Notes under the pieces: generated by a model
The model's input: the letters and a program-made list of their open reading frames with translations, nothing else
Told to the model about the DNA's origin: nothing
Databases searched by the model: none
In this document: one piece after another, positions 15,452 through 28,423 of the stretch
Numbering within the stretch: position 1 is the stretch's first letter
Layout of the letters: each line of letters begins with the position of its first letter
Translations under genes and position numbers: made by a program
Assembly (NCBI GenBank): GCA_937127125.1
Contig: CAKZLO010000034.1
Span: forward strand, 81,257 to 145,256
Direction of reading: 5' to 3'
DNA length: 64,000 nt
Source of the DNA: an uncultured Ardenticatenia bacterium
Lineage (GTDB): Bacteria; Chloroflexota; Anaerolineae; 4572-78; NAK82

Positions 15452-18355
15452 ATGTTTTCTGCGCATCTTTCGCGAGCATATGGCGAGAACGCTGCAGTGA
15501 CGCATTCTTACGACGCTCATCCCGCTCTGCCTGAAACAAGTTCCCCTGATCACGCCATTGGCTGGCGCATCACTTTTCACCTGCGCAGCGTGTGGTGGGG
15601 TTACATTGCTGTGTTAACGCTCTACATGGCTGTGGCAGTGTTGCTTACTTGGCCCACTGCGGTTCATCTAAATACCCATCTACCCGGGGATGGTGGAGAT
15701 GATCCCGCTATCGCTTGGAATCTTTGGTGGGTTAAGCACGCATTGCTCACGCTGAAAACTTCGCCGCTTTACAGCGATTTCCTGTTCTACCCCATCGGGA
15801 TCAATCTGGCTTTTTATACCCTTACTGTGCTCAATGCGCTTACCGCTTTGCCTCTGACGCTAAACGTAGGCGTGGTGGCGGCCAGTAATTTGCATACGTG
15901 GTTCACGATGGTTGTTGGTGGCTTCGGTGTCTTCCTATTGGTGCGTCAGCTGCAAGCGAGAATTGCGGTTACTCCTGCCGTAGGAGTTGCATCTCGGGGC
16001 GTTGATCGTTCATGGGGTCCGGCTATCTTTGCTGGCATCTGTTATGCTTTCTGCAGTAGTCAGCTGTTTTACCTGGCATTGGGTCAGTTCAACATTGCCA
16101 GCAGTCACTGGGTGCCCTTCGTTGTGCTGTGTGTCTATCGGTCGCACTGGGCGCTGCGCTCGTTGCGCTGGCCACTTATGGCGGCAATCTTTCTCATCAT
16201 GCAGCTTTGGGCTGAAATGACTTACGCCTCATTCAGTGTGGTGTTCATTGCGTTGTATCTGTTTTATGAGGTGGGAGTGACTCTGGTCAGCGCTGTGTCC
16301 TCGGGACGTCAACGCGTACGCAAGGGTAAATGGTGGGGAGACGTTTATCTTGCCCTCCGCAACGTGCTGGTAGCTGGCTTGCTATTTATCGTTGGTGCCG
16401 CACCACTGCTAGCTGCTATGTTGCCTGATCTGATGGAAGAGGGCGACTTCTGGGTTCAGGGCAGCGGCTTCGCCGAGACTTTCTCGGCCGATCTGCTGGG
16501 ATTTCTAGTGCCCACCGTGCATCATCCCTTGTTCGGAGAGCTAATTCATCGTACGACAATTGCTGCCTTCGACAAAGGACAACACGTTTATGTGGGGCTG
16601 ACACTACTTGCACTGGCAATAGTGGGCATCTTGTGGGGAGGTCAGCGACGCACCGTTCTATTCTGGGCAATTGCAACATTCTTCTTTGCCTGGCTGACAC
16701 TAGGGGCCGTGGTCCACATCAACGGCATATCCACTGGTATCAGTGGCCCGTTTGCCGTTTTGCAGACGCTCCCCTTTTTCAAGGGCAATCGTTATCCGAG
16801 CCGTTACAGCGTGCTATTGATGTTGTCGCTGTCGGTGTTGGCAGCGTTAGGTGTCAGCGCCGTATCCAGATGGTGGGCGCGCCGAGGCCGCTATACAACC
16901 GGTGCAAGAAGCAGCAACGTGGTCAGCTTGATCGTGGTGTGTATGTTTCTAATCGAACACCTTTCGCTGCCGTTACCCCAGTCAGATATGCGTGTGCCAG
17001 AGATCTATCGATCGTTGAGTCACACGGGAACAGGAACTCTGTTGGACATTCCATTCGCCTGGCGCAATGGTTTTCGCATCACTGGCCCTATTGATCCTGG
17101 CTTTATGTTTGGCCAGTTCTATCAGACGGTGCACAATCGGCGGCTGCTTCAGGGTAACACCAGTCGTAACCCTGCCTTCAAGTTTCAGTATTTCACCGAA
17201 GCCCCTGTTCTCAATTCGTTATTAGCGCTTGAGACCGGCCACACGTTACCACCGGAGCGGTGGGAAGCTGATCGTGTTCTGGCCAGTGATGTGTTACGTT
17301 TCTTTGGCGTTCAGCACATTGTGATTCGACGTGCGTACGCTGGTACGGACAACCCGTCAGTCACTCCTGAAGCCACCATACCCTATATCGAAGCTGTACT
17401 TCCTGTCGAGCGCATCCACGCTGGAGATGGTTTGCACGTGTACCGTGTGCTTCTGTCCCCCCTGCCGCAGACGATCGAAGTGATAGCTTCCGAGCCGCTG
17501 GCACGTTTGTATCTAGGGGAAGGTTGGGGACCGTTGCCTGACCGGCAGATCGGCAGTGAAGATCTACTATGGGCACAGCGGACACAGGTGCGCTTGCTGA
17601 TCCCTCTCCGAGGCGGCGATGCTCGCTTGACAATGCGTCTTTACGTGCCGGGCGAGGGGCAACGTGTCGCTGTGCAAGCAGGCAACTGGTGTTCTGAGTG
17701 GCTCGCTCTCACACCGGGCTGGAACGAACATATGATGCAGCTGCCAGCGGAGCACGTCCAAGCTGGACTCAATGAAATATGGCTGCGCTTTGAGCGGTTG
17801 TACACCGTGGAGAACCTTGTTGCATTGGAACAGCTGTCGAGTTCAGAGCTCCATCGCTTGTGGTATGCCCGCTACGGTATCCCGATTGTCGTGCAAAGCG
17901 CTGGAGAGGAAGTGGGCGATTTTGCGCACATCTACATTGGTGGTCGTGACGTGGCCGTAAACGAGCGCGGGTATAACGTGGCTGTGTTGGAGCAGACGGG
18001 CAATGTGACCAGCGTTGCTTTTGACACCCATCTGGATGCCACAGCTGCATATCGACTGGCGCAATTCCTAGCTGGCGTGCCTGAGGACGCGTTGGTAGCG
18101 GTAGCAGTAGCGGATGAGGCTTCGATGCGCCTGGATGAGGCAGGTGTGGCTGCATTGCGTGCTCTGGGTGCGACAGGTGATTTGCGCAACCGCTTTCGTT
18201 GGAGTCATGCTATGATTGGAGTGAAAGGAGGCGCGGCAGGCTCTGCGCTGGAAGCGTTTGATGGCCTGCGCCCGGTGACGATAGCACTGGGCGCAGCTGT
18301 CTCCCGAACGACAGTGGCAGCAGGTGTTGCTTGGTTGCGATTTGAAAGTGACTGA
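15452..18355 (+). CDS. Large multi-spanning membrane protein with C-terminal extracytoplasmic domain (glycosyltransferase-like, unassigned)
   Basis: About 967 residues. The first half has some ten or more hydrophobic helices starting near VWWGYIAVLTLYMAVAVLL. An early acidic segment (LPGDGGDDPAIAWNLWW) resembles the first luminal loop of GT-C glycosyltransferases and related polyprenol-sugar-dependent membrane proteins. The second half (from about residue 560) is soluble and outside, with beta-rich segments and LLDIPFAWRNG. I cannot name a substrate. A GTG at 15416 is in frame but lies only 5 nt after the tRNA, so the ATG at 15452 is preferred. A small membrane protein gene follows 42 nt later. 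Confidence 0.7.
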   Translation: MFSAHLSRAYGENAAVTHSYDAHPALPETSSPDHAIGWRITFHLRSVWWGYIAVLTLYMAVAVLLTWPTAVHLNTHLPGDGGDDPAIAWNLWWVKHALLTLKTSPLYSDFLFYPIGINLAFYTLTVLNALTALPLTLNVGVVAASNLHTWFTMVVGGFGVFLLVRQLQARIAVTPAVGVASRGVDRSWGPAIFAGICYAFCSSQLFYLALGQFNIASSHWVPFVVLCVYRSHWALRSLRWPLMAAIFLIMQLWAEMTYASFSVVFIALYLFYEVGVTLVSAVSSGRQRVRKGKWWGDVYLALRNVLVAGLLFIVGAAPLLAAMLPDLMEEGDFWVQGSGFAETFSADLLGFLVPTVHHPLFGELIHRTTIAAFDKGQHVYVGLTLLALAIVGILWGGQRRTVLFWAIATFFFAWLTLGAVVHINGISTGISGPFAVLQTLPFFKGNRYPSRYSVLLMLSLSVLAALGVSAVSRWWARRGRYTTGARSSNVVSLIVVCMFLIEHLSLPLPQSDMRVPEIYRSLSHTGTGTLLDIPFAWRNGFRITGPIDPGFMFGQFYQTVHNRRLLQGNTSRNPAFKFQYFTEAPVLNSLLALETGHTLPPERWEADRVLASDVLRFFGVQHIVIRRAYAGTDNPSVTPEATIPYIEAVLPVERIHAGDGLHVYRVLLSPLPQTIEVIASEPLARLYLGEGWGPLPDRQIGSEDLLWAQRTQVRLLIPLRGGDARLTMRLYVPGEGQRVAVQAGNWCSEWLALTPGWNEHMMQLPAEHVQAGLNEIWLRFERLYTVENLVALEQLSSSELHRLWYARYGIPIVVQSAGEEVGDFAHIYIGGRDVAVNERGYNVAVLEQTGNVTSVAFDTHLDATAAYRLAQFLAGVPEDALVAVAVADEASMRLDEAGVAALRALGATGDLRNRFRWSHAMIGVKGGAAGSALEAFDGLRPVTIALGAAVSRTTVAAGVAWLRFESD

Positions 18356-18397
18356 GATTGCTCAAAGCCTCACGAGGGGGTTGAAACAACTTTCTGC

Positions 18398-18757
18398 ATG
18401 TCTGAGGATGTACATCTGACCCGCATATCCACCCTGCATTTTATATTGGGAGTGCTTAATTTTGCCGCTTTTCCACTGATCTTTCTATTGTCTCTCTATA
18501 TCTCGCCCGACGAGCTTTGGGGAGGCACAGTGACTCTAGCTGGTTTCCTCTTCCTCTTCGTTCTATCTGTCGCTCTAATGGCATCCAGTCGGGCCGTTGA
18601 GACGCGCAAATGGCGCGTCTTTTCACTGATCTGCGGAGCACTAGCATTATTGCTTTTCCCAGTGGGTACTATAATTGGGATATACACCCTTGTCGTGCTC
18701 ATGCGTCGCGAGGTAGGCGCCATCTACGCGCAGGGTGGGCGGTACTGGCACGGATAA
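18398..18757 (+). CDS. Small unknown membrane protein
   Basis: A 119-residue protein with three to four hydrophobic helices (about 15-33, 42-62, 72-95). There is a short charged N-terminus and a C-terminus with RREVGAIYAQGGRYW. No family is recognised. It lies in the same direction behind the large membrane protein and is convergent with mreB 57 nt away. Confidence 0.6.
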   Translation: MSEDVHLTRISTLHFILGVLNFAAFPLIFLLSLYISPDELWGGTVTLAGFLFLFVLSVALMASSRAVETRKWRVFSLICGALALLLFPVGTIIGIYTLVVLMRREVGAIYAQGGRYWHG

Positions 18758-18814
18758 GTCAAGTGGGAGTTGAAGGCTACACGTGGGAATACGGTCTGGC
18801 GGCAACAGCTGCCA

Positions 18815-19819
18815 TTACCATGTCGCCAAGCTACGACGGATGGCATCGTAGAAATCAATCGCACGGCCGGCGCCCAGTGCTACGCACGCGATGGGGTTGT
18901 CAGCCACGTAGCATGGTACGTTGGTGTGTTGTGCCAAAAGGCGATCTATGTTGCGCAGCAATGCGCCTCCTCCAGTTAACATAATACCACGATCAATAAT
19001 GTCAGAAGCCAATTCTGGAGGAGTTTGCTCCAACACGTTCTTGACCACTCCAACAACTGCGCTGAGGGGTTCAGTTAACGCTTCGGTGATCTCGTGCGAT
19101 GTGATGCGAATCGTGCGTGGCAGACCCGCTACTTGGTCGCGCCCACGTACTTCCATCTTAGGATTATCATCCAACGGCAACGCGCTGCCAATGGAGATCT
19201 TGATTTCCTCAGCTGTCTGTTCTCCAATGACCAGATTATATTTGCGTCGCAGGTAGGAGCTGATTGCTTCGTCGAACTTCAAGCCACCTACACGCACCGA
19301 GCTGGATACTACGATACCATACATAGATACGACAGCCGCTTCGCTGGTACCACCGCCGATGTCCACCACCATGCTGCCGATTGGTGTATCGATGGGCAGG
19401 CCAGCGCCGATGGCCGCTGCCAATGGCTCGGGAATTACAAAAGCTTCCCGACCGGCGGCCTGGCGTGCTGCGTCGCGCACGGCACGTTCCTCTACGCTAG
19501 TTACCCCAACGGGCACACTAACCATAACGATGGGACGAACTAGTCGGAGTCGACCGGCAATACGCTCGATAAAGTACCGTAGCAGTGCTTCGGTGACGAC
19601 GTAATCAGCAATTACGCCCTCCCGTAACGGGTGTAACACTTCGATCGCCTCAGGCACACGACCCAGCATCGTGCGTGCTTCTTCACCCACTGCCACGATC
19701 TTGTTGTCGTTGATCGAGACTGCTACGATGGATGGCTCCTGAATGACGATGCCGCGCCCTTTCACATACACGAGCACGTTTGAAGTGCCCAGGTCGATGC
19801 CAATCTTTTTCTCAAACAT
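18815..19819 (-). CDS. mreB: Rod-shape-determining actin homologue MreB
   Basis: The 334-residue bacterial actin polymerises under the membrane and guides cell-wall synthesis. It starts [14 protein letters not shown] (phosphate-1 loop), has [15 protein letters not shown] (phosphate-2), and [15 protein letters not shown] (adenosine loop) near the C-terminus. The frame stays open another 77 codons upstream, but that extension runs through atpC and carries no MreB homology; the ATG at 19819 is correct. It lies 16 nt after atpC and is probably the last gene of the ATP synthase transcript. No mreC or mreD follows. Confidence 0.96.
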   Translation of the reverse strand: MFEKKIGIDLGTSNVLVYVKGRGIVIQEPSIVAVSINDNKIVAVGEEARTMLGRVPEAIEVLHPLREGVIADYVVTEALLRYFIERIAGRLRLVRPIVMVSVPVGVTSVEERAVRDAARQAAGREAFVIPEPLAAAIGAGLPIDTPIGSMVVDIGGGTSEAAVVSMYGIVVSSSVRVGGLKFDEAISSYLRRKYNLVIGEQTAEEIKISIGSALPLDDNPKMEVRGRDQVAGLPRTIRITSHEITEALTEPLSAVVGVVKNVLEQTPPELASDIIDRGIMLTGGGALLRNIDRLLAQHTNVPCYVADNPIACVALGAGRAIDFYDAIRRSLATW

Positions 19820-19835
19820 GGATGATATTTTACCA

Positions 19836-20288
19836 CTATTCCGTAGATTGGGGATATTGCGAGGATGGACCAGATTTCTGCCGTCTTCTTTGCGCCTGCG
19901 CAACCTTGATGCGCACCATAGAGCGGCGCAAAGCCGCCTGGGCTCTAGCGAGTTCCTCGGCACCCTTTGAACGGTCGCGCAATCGCTCCTCGGCGCGCCG
20001 CCGTGCTGCCTCGGCACGTTCCAGGTCGATTTCTTCGGCACGTTCTGCACTGTCGGCCATCACAGTCACCTGGTAGGGTAGCACTTCCATGAAGCCGCCG
20101 CCAATGGCGAAATACATTATCTCGTCGCCGCGCCTTACATGCAGCTCACCGTAGGAGAGCGTGGTCATAAGTGGAGCGTGGCGTGGTAGGATGCCTAATT
20201 CGCCATCGCTCCCCGGCGCGACTACCATGTCGACATCCCCGGAGAATACTACCCCTTCCGCGGTCACAATATCCAATCTCAGCGGCAT
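19836..20288 (-). CDS. atpC: ATP synthase epsilon subunit
   Basis: The 150-residue epsilon subunit joins the central stalk and can inhibit ATP hydrolysis. An N-terminal beta-sandwich ([34 protein letters not shown]) is followed by a helical hairpin rich in Ala/Glu/Arg. It has a longer basic tail than usual, ending [10 protein letters not shown]. It is the last subunit gene of the operon. Confidence 0.97.
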   Translation of the reverse strand: MPLRLDIVTAEGVVFSGDVDMVVAPGSDGELGILPRHAPLMTTLSYGELHVRRGDEIMYFAIGGGFMEVLPYQVTVMADSAERAEEIDLERAEAARRRAEERLRDRSKGAEELARAQAALRRSMVRIKVAQAQRRRQKSGPSSQYPQSTE

Positions 20289-20325
20289 AGCAATGCACTT
20301 ACCCCCTGTTCGATCGCCAGAGCTC

Positions 20326-21744
<1,419 letters not shown>

Positions 21745-21777
21745 CTATTTTCCCTCCTACATGCCTGGGGCTTTCCA

Positions 21778-22707
21778 TCATCCTACCGCAGCAGATTGCA
21801 TACTTTTGCGCAGTGCTTCAGCCCCACCGGCAATGTCCAACATTTCCTTGGTGATCGCTTCCTGGCGTGCACGATTGTAACTGAGCGTCAGGTGCTCCAG
21901 TAATGCGTTCGCGTTGTCGGTAGCATTACGCATTGCTACCATACGGGCGCTATGTTCGCTGGCAAGCGCCTCGAGAATAGCCTGGTAGATTTGCAGCTCG
22001 GTGAAACGGGGCAACATTTGTCCCAGGATCGCTGCAGCATCCGGCTCGTAAATATATTCACCGGTAATGCGGGTGACCTCCGGTGAAAGGTATTTCGCCA
22101 TCACCGAGTCCATCTCGAGCTCAAACGGGCGGATGGGCAACAGGGGACGCACGATCGGCCGCTGGCTCAGCGTGTTAAGGAACTCAGTGTAGATCAAATA
22201 CACCTCATCATATCGGCCACTCTGGAAATCGTCCATAACAGTTCGTGCGATGGGCGCTACATCCAGGGGGGTAGGGCGCGGAGGCAAGGTCTCTGAAAAG
22301 TCAGCTACGAGGTGTCCACCGTGACGCAGCATAAAATCCCTGCCGCGACGTCCGACCGTGATCAGCATCGCCGGATGACCCAGCCCAGACATAAAATGCA
22401 CGGCGGTGCGCAAGATGTTAGTGTTATAAGCGCCACACAATCCCTTGTCCGAGGTGATAAGAAGGATGCCAGTATGACGTATCGGCGTGCGACGTGCTAA
22501 CAATGGATGGAGCAGCTCAATATTGATACTCTGGGATGCCAAGTGAGTCAGAATTTGCCACGACTTGGCGGCATAAGGGCGTGTGGCAAGTGCTTGCTCC
22601 TGAGCACGTCGCATCTTGCTGGTTGCAACCATCTGCATCGCACGTGTCACCTGAGCGATGTTCTTAACGCTTCTGATGCGACGTTTCAGCTCACGAACTC
22701 GTGCCAT
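21778..22707 (-). CDS. atpG: ATP synthase gamma subunit
   Basis: The 309-residue rotor shaft of F1. It starts with ELKRRIRSVKNIAQVTRAMQMVA, ITSDKGLCGAYN is the conserved middle segment, and the C-terminal helix reads NRARQEAITKEMLDIAGGAEAL. The N- and C-terminal helices form the coiled coil inside the alpha3beta3 ring. Confidence 0.97.
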   Translation of the reverse strand: MARVRELKRRIRSVKNIAQVTRAMQMVATSKMRRAQEQALATRPYAAKSWQILTHLASQSINIELLHPLLARRTPIRHTGILLITSDKGLCGAYNTNILRTAVHFMSGLGHPAMLITVGRRGRDFMLRHGGHLVADFSETLPPRPTPLDVAPIARTVMDDFQSGRYDEVYLIYTEFLNTLSQRPIVRPLLPIRPFELEMDSVMAKYLSPEVTRITGEYIYEPDAAAILGQMLPRFTELQIYQAILEALASEHSARMVAMRNATDNANALLEHLTLSYNRARQEAITKEMLDIAGGAEALRKSMQSAAVG

Positions 22708-22787
22708 AGCGTCCCAAGTCCTAGGAGGGGCATAGATACACAGAGATTTTTGAGATCAAAGAGATCCCAAGGATATCGCCATTTCAT

Positions 22788-24296
22788 TTAGAAATGCACC
22801 GTTTGTTTGTACTCCTGAATGGCGGTCTTGAGTTGCTCGACCAGGGGCTCGGTGAGATCTTTCAGGGTCATGATAGACTGCCCAATCTCTGGGTGAGCCG
22901 TGCGCATGTATTGCAGCAGACCTGCCTCGAAATCATGCATCTTGGTTACCGGCACATCGTCGGCAAAACCGTTCGTGACGGCAAAGATAATAATCACTTG
23001 TTCATCAAGCGGTACCGGAGCGTATTGGGGTTGCTTCAATATCTCAGTCAGGCGCTGACCGCGTTCCAGCTGAGCACGGGTCGCCTTGTCGAGATCGGAA
23101 CCGAACTGGGCAAAAGCAGCTAGTTCGCGGTAAGAAGCCAGCTCCAATCGCAGCTTACCAGCAACTTTCTTCATTGCCTTGGTCTGAGCGTCACCACCGA
23201 CGCGTGACACTGACAGACCAGCATTAACCGCCGGACGTATACCAGCGTAGAAAAGATCGCTTTCCAAGTAGATCTGACCATCCGTGATGGAGATCACGTT
23301 GGTGGGAATGTATGCGCTTACGTCTCCAGCTTGTGTCTCGATAATTGGCAAGGCGGTTAGCGAGCCACCCCCGTGGTCGTTGTGCATACGCGCAGCGCGT
23401 TCTAGTAAACGCGAATGGAGGTAAAAGATGTCGCCCGGATAGGCTTCACGACCGGGTGGCCGTCGTAGCAGCAACGAGATCTGTCGGTAGGCCCAAGCGT
23501 GTTTAGAAAGATCGTCGTATACCACCAAGGCATCTCGTCCTTGGTGCATGAAATACTCTCCCATCGCACAACCGGCATAGGGGGCAATATATTGCAGCGC
23601 AGCGGGCTCGGAGGCACTTGCCACAACTATGATGGTGTGCTGCATGGCACCGTAACGCTCCAGCGTTGCCACGACTTGCGCTACTTGCGAGAGCTTTTGT
23701 CCAATCGCGACGTAAATACAAACGAGATCTTTGTCCTTCTGATTGATAATGGTGTCAATGGCCAACGCGGTTTTGCCTGTCTGGCGGTCGCCAATGATCA
23801 GCTCGCGCTGGCCACGTCCGATCGGGATCATTGAGTCGATAGCTTTGATCCCAGTCTGCACCGGGGTGTCTACGTTTTGGCGATAGATTACACCTGGAGC
23901 GATATGTTCAATCGGATAATACTGATCTGCTTGTAATGGCCCTTTGCCATCCACTGGTTGCCCGAGTGCATTAAGCACTCGCCCGATCAGCTGCTCTCCT
24001 ACTGGGACAGAGGCGATGCGACCCGTGCCGCGTACGATATCGCCTTCTTGGATATGAGAGTATTCCCCCATGATTATGGCGCCCACGTTATCCTTCTCAA
24101 GGTTGAGCGCCATTCCCATCACTCCGCCGGGAAACTCGAGCAACTCGTTTGCCATTACACCAGCAAGGCCACTCAAACGTGCAATTCCATCACCTACCTC
24201 TAGCACGTAACCGATGTCAACCGCTTCGACAGGAGCTTCGAAGGCCTCGATTTCGCGCCGAATGCGTGCGGTTATCTCTTCCAGCTCCAATGCCAT
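22788..24296 (-). CDS. atpA: ATP synthase alpha subunit
   Basis: The 502-residue regulatory nucleotide-binding subunit of F1. Walker A is GDRQTGKT (residues 169-176), followed by [14 protein letters not shown], the arginine-finger region ISVSRVGG-like ([11 protein letters not shown]) and a helical C-terminal domain. It lies 68 nt after atpH. Confidence 0.98.
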   Translation of the reverse strand: MALELEEITARIRREIEAFEAPVEAVDIGYVLEVGDGIARLSGLAGVMANELLEFPGGVMGMALNLEKDNVGAIIMGEYSHIQEGDIVRGTGRIASVPVGEQLIGRVLNALGQPVDGKGPLQADQYYPIEHIAPGVIYRQNVDTPVQTGIKAIDSMIPIGRGQRELIIGDRQTGKTALAIDTIINQKDKDLVCIYVAIGQKLSQVAQVVATLERYGAMQHTIIVVASASEPAALQYIAPYAGCAMGEYFMHQGRDALVVYDDLSKHAWAYRQISLLLRRPPGREAYPGDIFYLHSRLLERAARMHNDHGGGSLTALPIIETQAGDVSAYIPTNVISITDGQIYLESDLFYAGIRPAVNAGLSVSRVGGDAQTKAMKKVAGKLRLELASYRELAAFAQFGSDLDKATRAQLERGQRLTEILKQPQYAPVPLDEQVIIIFAVTNGFADDVPVTKMHDFEAGLLQYMRTAHPEIGQSIMTLKDLTEPLVEQLKTAIQEYKQTVHF

Positions 24297-24364
24297 ACTT
24301 CTGACTCCTCGTCACTGACTACACGTGAAAAACCAAGGGTGCACACGCGAGATGTGTTGGACAC

Positions 24365-24898
24365 TCACCGGGCTGCCACCAACCGGTCGCGGAGTGCCTG
24401 GAGTTTCCCAACAATACTGCCATCTATGACCTTATCGCCTACTTGCACCACCACGCCTCCTAGGATGCTCGTGTCTACACGAAATTCAATGTCCACGCGG
24501 TCGCCATATGCTGCGCGGATGCGCTCCCGAAAGGCCTCTTGTTCCTCCACAGTAAGCGGAACTGTGGTGGTGACGCGTGCGACCAGCACTTCCGGTCCGT
24601 ATTCGCTTATACGTGCCAGCTCGGTGACGATCCCTTCCATCAGGTTCAGGTGACCGTCTTTGAGCAGTGCGTAGAGGAAGTTGCGCACATCATCTCGGAT
24701 GTCAGGTGGCAGCAGCTTGTCCAACTGTGCTTTGCGGGTGGAGAAAGGATTGCTGGTGTCACACAATGTAGTCAGCACACCTGGTTCAGCTAATCGTTCT
24801 GATACTTGGCGCAGATTGTCCAGCCATCCTTCGGTGATGTGCTGATAAGCTGCACGCGCATACTGACGTGCGAGATTCTCAACCTTGGGCACCACCAT
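24365..24898 (-). CDS. atpH: ATP synthase delta subunit
   Basis: The 177-residue subunit links F1 to the peripheral stalk. It has the N-terminal helical domain (LARQYARAAYQ) and the C-terminal segment VLVARVTTTVPLTVEEQEAF, then VDTSILGGVVVQVGDKVIDGSI, which is the family signature. Its ATG overlaps the atpF stop (TAATG), so translation is coupled. Confidence 0.96.
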   Translation of the reverse strand: MVVPKVENLARQYARAAYQHITEGWLDNLRQVSERLAEPGVLTTLCDTSNPFSTRKAQLDKLLPPDIRDDVRNFLYALLKDGHLNLMEGIVTELARISEYGPEVLVARVTTTVPLTVEEQEAFRERIRAAYGDRVDIEFRVDTSILGGVVVQVGDKVIDGSIVGKLQALRDRLVAAR

Positions 24899-25407
24899 TA
24901 TGAAAACTTCCCCGCTTCTTGCAGGAATTGTCGAATCAATTGACGCTGCGCTTGTTCATCCAGCGTAACCGTCTGTCCGATCACCTTGCGCGCAACTTCG
25001 ATCGCCAGTTCCGCCACCTGACGTTGCAGCTCGGAGGCCGCCTGTTGGCGTTCCAGCTCGATCTGCTGGCGCGCTTGTGCCTTGATCATCTCAGCTTCAC
25101 GTTGGGCTGCTTCGATAATGGAAGCGCGCATCTTCTCCGTCTCCTGAGCGATACGGTTAGCTACCTCTTGGGAGCTGCGACGCGCCTCTTCCAGCTCGCG
25201 CTGAAACTCAGCACGCTGGATTTCGGCTTCCTGGCGCACTTTGTCTGCCTGAGCTAAGGACTCCTGAATCTTGCGTCGGCGTTCCTCCAGCATAGTCAAT
25301 ACAGGCTTGTAAAGGAATAGCCGCAGCAGGAACAGTAGTAGGATGAAGTTGATAAGGTAAGCGGCTAACAAAGCAGGATCAATGCCCAAAGGTCGCAAGG
25401 CATCCAA
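24898..25407 (-). CDS. atpF: ATP synthase b subunit
   Basis: The 169-residue peripheral-stalk protein. A single N-terminal membrane helix (LINFILLLFLLRLFLYKPVL) is followed by a long charged coiled coil rich in Glu/Gln/Ala/Arg. Only one b gene is present, so the stalk should be a b2 homodimer. It shares one base with atpH. Confidence 0.97.
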   Translation of the reverse strand: MDALRPLGIDPALLAAYLINFILLLFLLRLFLYKPVLTMLEERRRKIQESLAQADKVRQEAEIQRAEFQRELEEARRSSQEVANRIAQETEKMRASIIEAAQREAEMIKAQARQQIELERQQAASELQRQVAELAIEVARKVIGQTVTLDEQAQRQLIRQFLQEAGKFS

Positions 25408-25450
25408 TCTCTAATCCTCCCCTGGGTAGGGAAACCCTAGTGTGATACAC

Positions 25451-26835
<1,385 letters not shown>

Positions 26836-26946
26836 CGTATTGGTTTGCTCCCTCTCCTGCTGACGATCTGGCTGTATCGCTATGCTGAGACCCCCATCAC
26901 CGACTTACCCTGACGGGATGGGATGGTGGCCACTTGATCTTTTAAC

Positions 26947-26976
26947 ATTATAGCACGAGCTGCTCGGGTCGACCAA
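26947..26976 (-). promoter_or_regulatory. Promoter of the ATP synthase operon
   Basis: On the minus strand TTGGTC (26971-26976), an 18-bp spacer and TATAAT (26947-26952) preceded by TG form a good extended -10 promoter. It is about 110 nt upstream of atpB and after the fabF stop. Confidence 0.65.
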
Positions 26977-27038
26977 AACATGGCGAGTGCAACCGAGAAG
27001 CACTCCATTGGTGCCTGTTATACTGTTCTGACGGCTGA

Positions 27039-28280
27039 TCATCCCTCGTAACGTCTCATCGCCACAACCACGTTTTGTCCGCCAAACCCGAAGGCATTGA
27101 TGATCGCCACCTTGACGTTCGCCTGTCGTGCTCGATTCGGCACATAATCTAGATCACACTCTGGATCCGGAGTCTCGTAGTTAATGGTGGGAGGAATGAT
27201 CCCGTGTTTCAGGCACAAAGCAGCAGCTACCGCCGATATGCTGCCTGCCCCTCCCATAATGTGACCGACCATAGATTTGGTGGCGGTGACAGCCAGTTTG
27301 TAAGCGTGTTCGCCGAAAACTTGCTTGATCGCCTTTGTCTCCGTCACATCGTTCAAGGGGGTACTGGTGCCGTGGGCAAACACCACGTCCACATCAGTAG
27401 GTTGCAATCCACTAACGTCGAGTGCTCCGCGCATTGCACGCACAGCACCATCCCCATTGGGATCAGGCGCCGTGACATGATAGGCATCGCCGGTCAGTCG
27501 TCCTCCGAGCACCTCGGCATAGATGTTTTTTGCGCCTCGTGCGCGCGCGTGTTCTTCACTCTCCAGAATCAACACTGTGGCCCCTTCGCCGTAGACAAAC
27601 CCGTCGCGGTTCTTGTCAAAGGGTCGGCTGGCATGTTGAGGATCATCATTTCGGCACGATAGAGCCCCCATGCGTGCCAACGAAGCAAAAGCTAGCTTGG
27701 TGTTCACCGATTCACATCCACCAGCGATCACAAAATCTGCTTCGCCACGCTGGATGAAATGGTATGCCTCGATCAGAGCGTAGCTGCCACTGGCACAGGC
27801 CAGCGTACTGGTCAGAACAGGGCCTCGGGCACCTGTCTCAATCGAAACCAAGCAAGAAACTGCATTGGGCATAATGATGGGAAGCAATAGGGGATTAATA
27901 GCCCGGGGACCTTTCTCCATGAGCGTGAGAGTTGCTTCTTCCATCATCCCGATACCGCCGCCGCCAGTCGCGATGACCACTCCTACTCGTTCGGCATTGT
28001 TCCCGTCCACGCTCAGACCGGCATCCTCCAAAGCTTGCCGACTGGCAGCGATGGCATATTGCGTCACCGTAGCAGTACGCTTGATAGTTTTAAAATCCAT
28101 CCACCTAGATGGATCAAAGCCCTTTACTTCGCAAGCAATGCGCACTGGAAAATCGCTGGCGTCGAATGCGGTAATATAATCCGCTCCTGACACCCCATTC
28201 ACCAAGTTATTCCAGAAGGTGGGTACATCATTGCCAATGGGCGTGATTGCTCCCAGGCCGGTGACAAAGACTCGAGCCAC
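27039..28280 (-). CDS. fabF: 3-oxoacyl-ACP synthase II
   Basis: FabF condenses malonyl-ACP with acyl-ACP in fatty-acid elongation. The 413-residue protein has the catalytic Cys162 in STLACASGS, His303 in FAHGTSTPLND, Lys335 and His340 in MVGHIMGGAG, and the C-terminal NAFGFGGQNVVVA. The catalytic triad is complete. No other fab gene adjoins it. It has a separate promoter-like sequence upstream. Confidence 0.97.
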   Translation of the reverse strand: MARVFVTGLGAITPIGNDVPTFWNNLVNGVSGADYITAFDASDFPVRIACEVKGFDPSRWMDFKTIKRTATVTQYAIAASRQALEDAGLSVDGNNAERVGVVIATGGGGIGMMEEATLTLMEKGPRAINPLLLPIIMPNAVSCLVSIETGARGPVLTSTLACASGSYALIEAYHFIQRGEADFVIAGGCESVNTKLAFASLARMGALSCRNDDPQHASRPFDKNRDGFVYGEGATVLILESEEHARARGAKNIYAEVLGGRLTGDAYHVTAPDPNGDGAVRAMRGALDVSGLQPTDVDVVFAHGTSTPLNDVTETKAIKQVFGEHAYKLAVTATKSMVGHIMGGAGSISAVAAALCLKHGIIPPTINYETPDPECDLDYVPNRARQANVKVAIINAFGFGGQNVVVAMRRYEG

Positions 28281-28327
28281 GTGCGAAACCTCCTGAATCG
28301 GGAGAATAGGCGTTAATGTAACACGCC

Positions 28328-28355
28328 AGTATATTCACAATTAATGAGATGGCAA
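28328..28355 (-). promoter_or_regulatory. Probable fabF promoter
   Basis: On the minus strand TTGCCA (28350-28355), a 16-bp spacer and TATACT (28328-28333) give a plausible vegetative promoter within the 143-nt gap between the glycosyltransferase and fabF. Confidence 0.5.
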
Positions 28356-28423
28356 GTTATTCGGGAGAGGAGAGTCAAGGTACAGGGCCAGTCTGGGATG
28401 GGCATCGGTCGCTTGAACAATGC

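Noticed and set aside
19820-20050. N-terminal extension of mreB
   Set aside because: The extra codons overlap atpC, carry no MreB homology, and [14 protein letters not shown] is the standard start.
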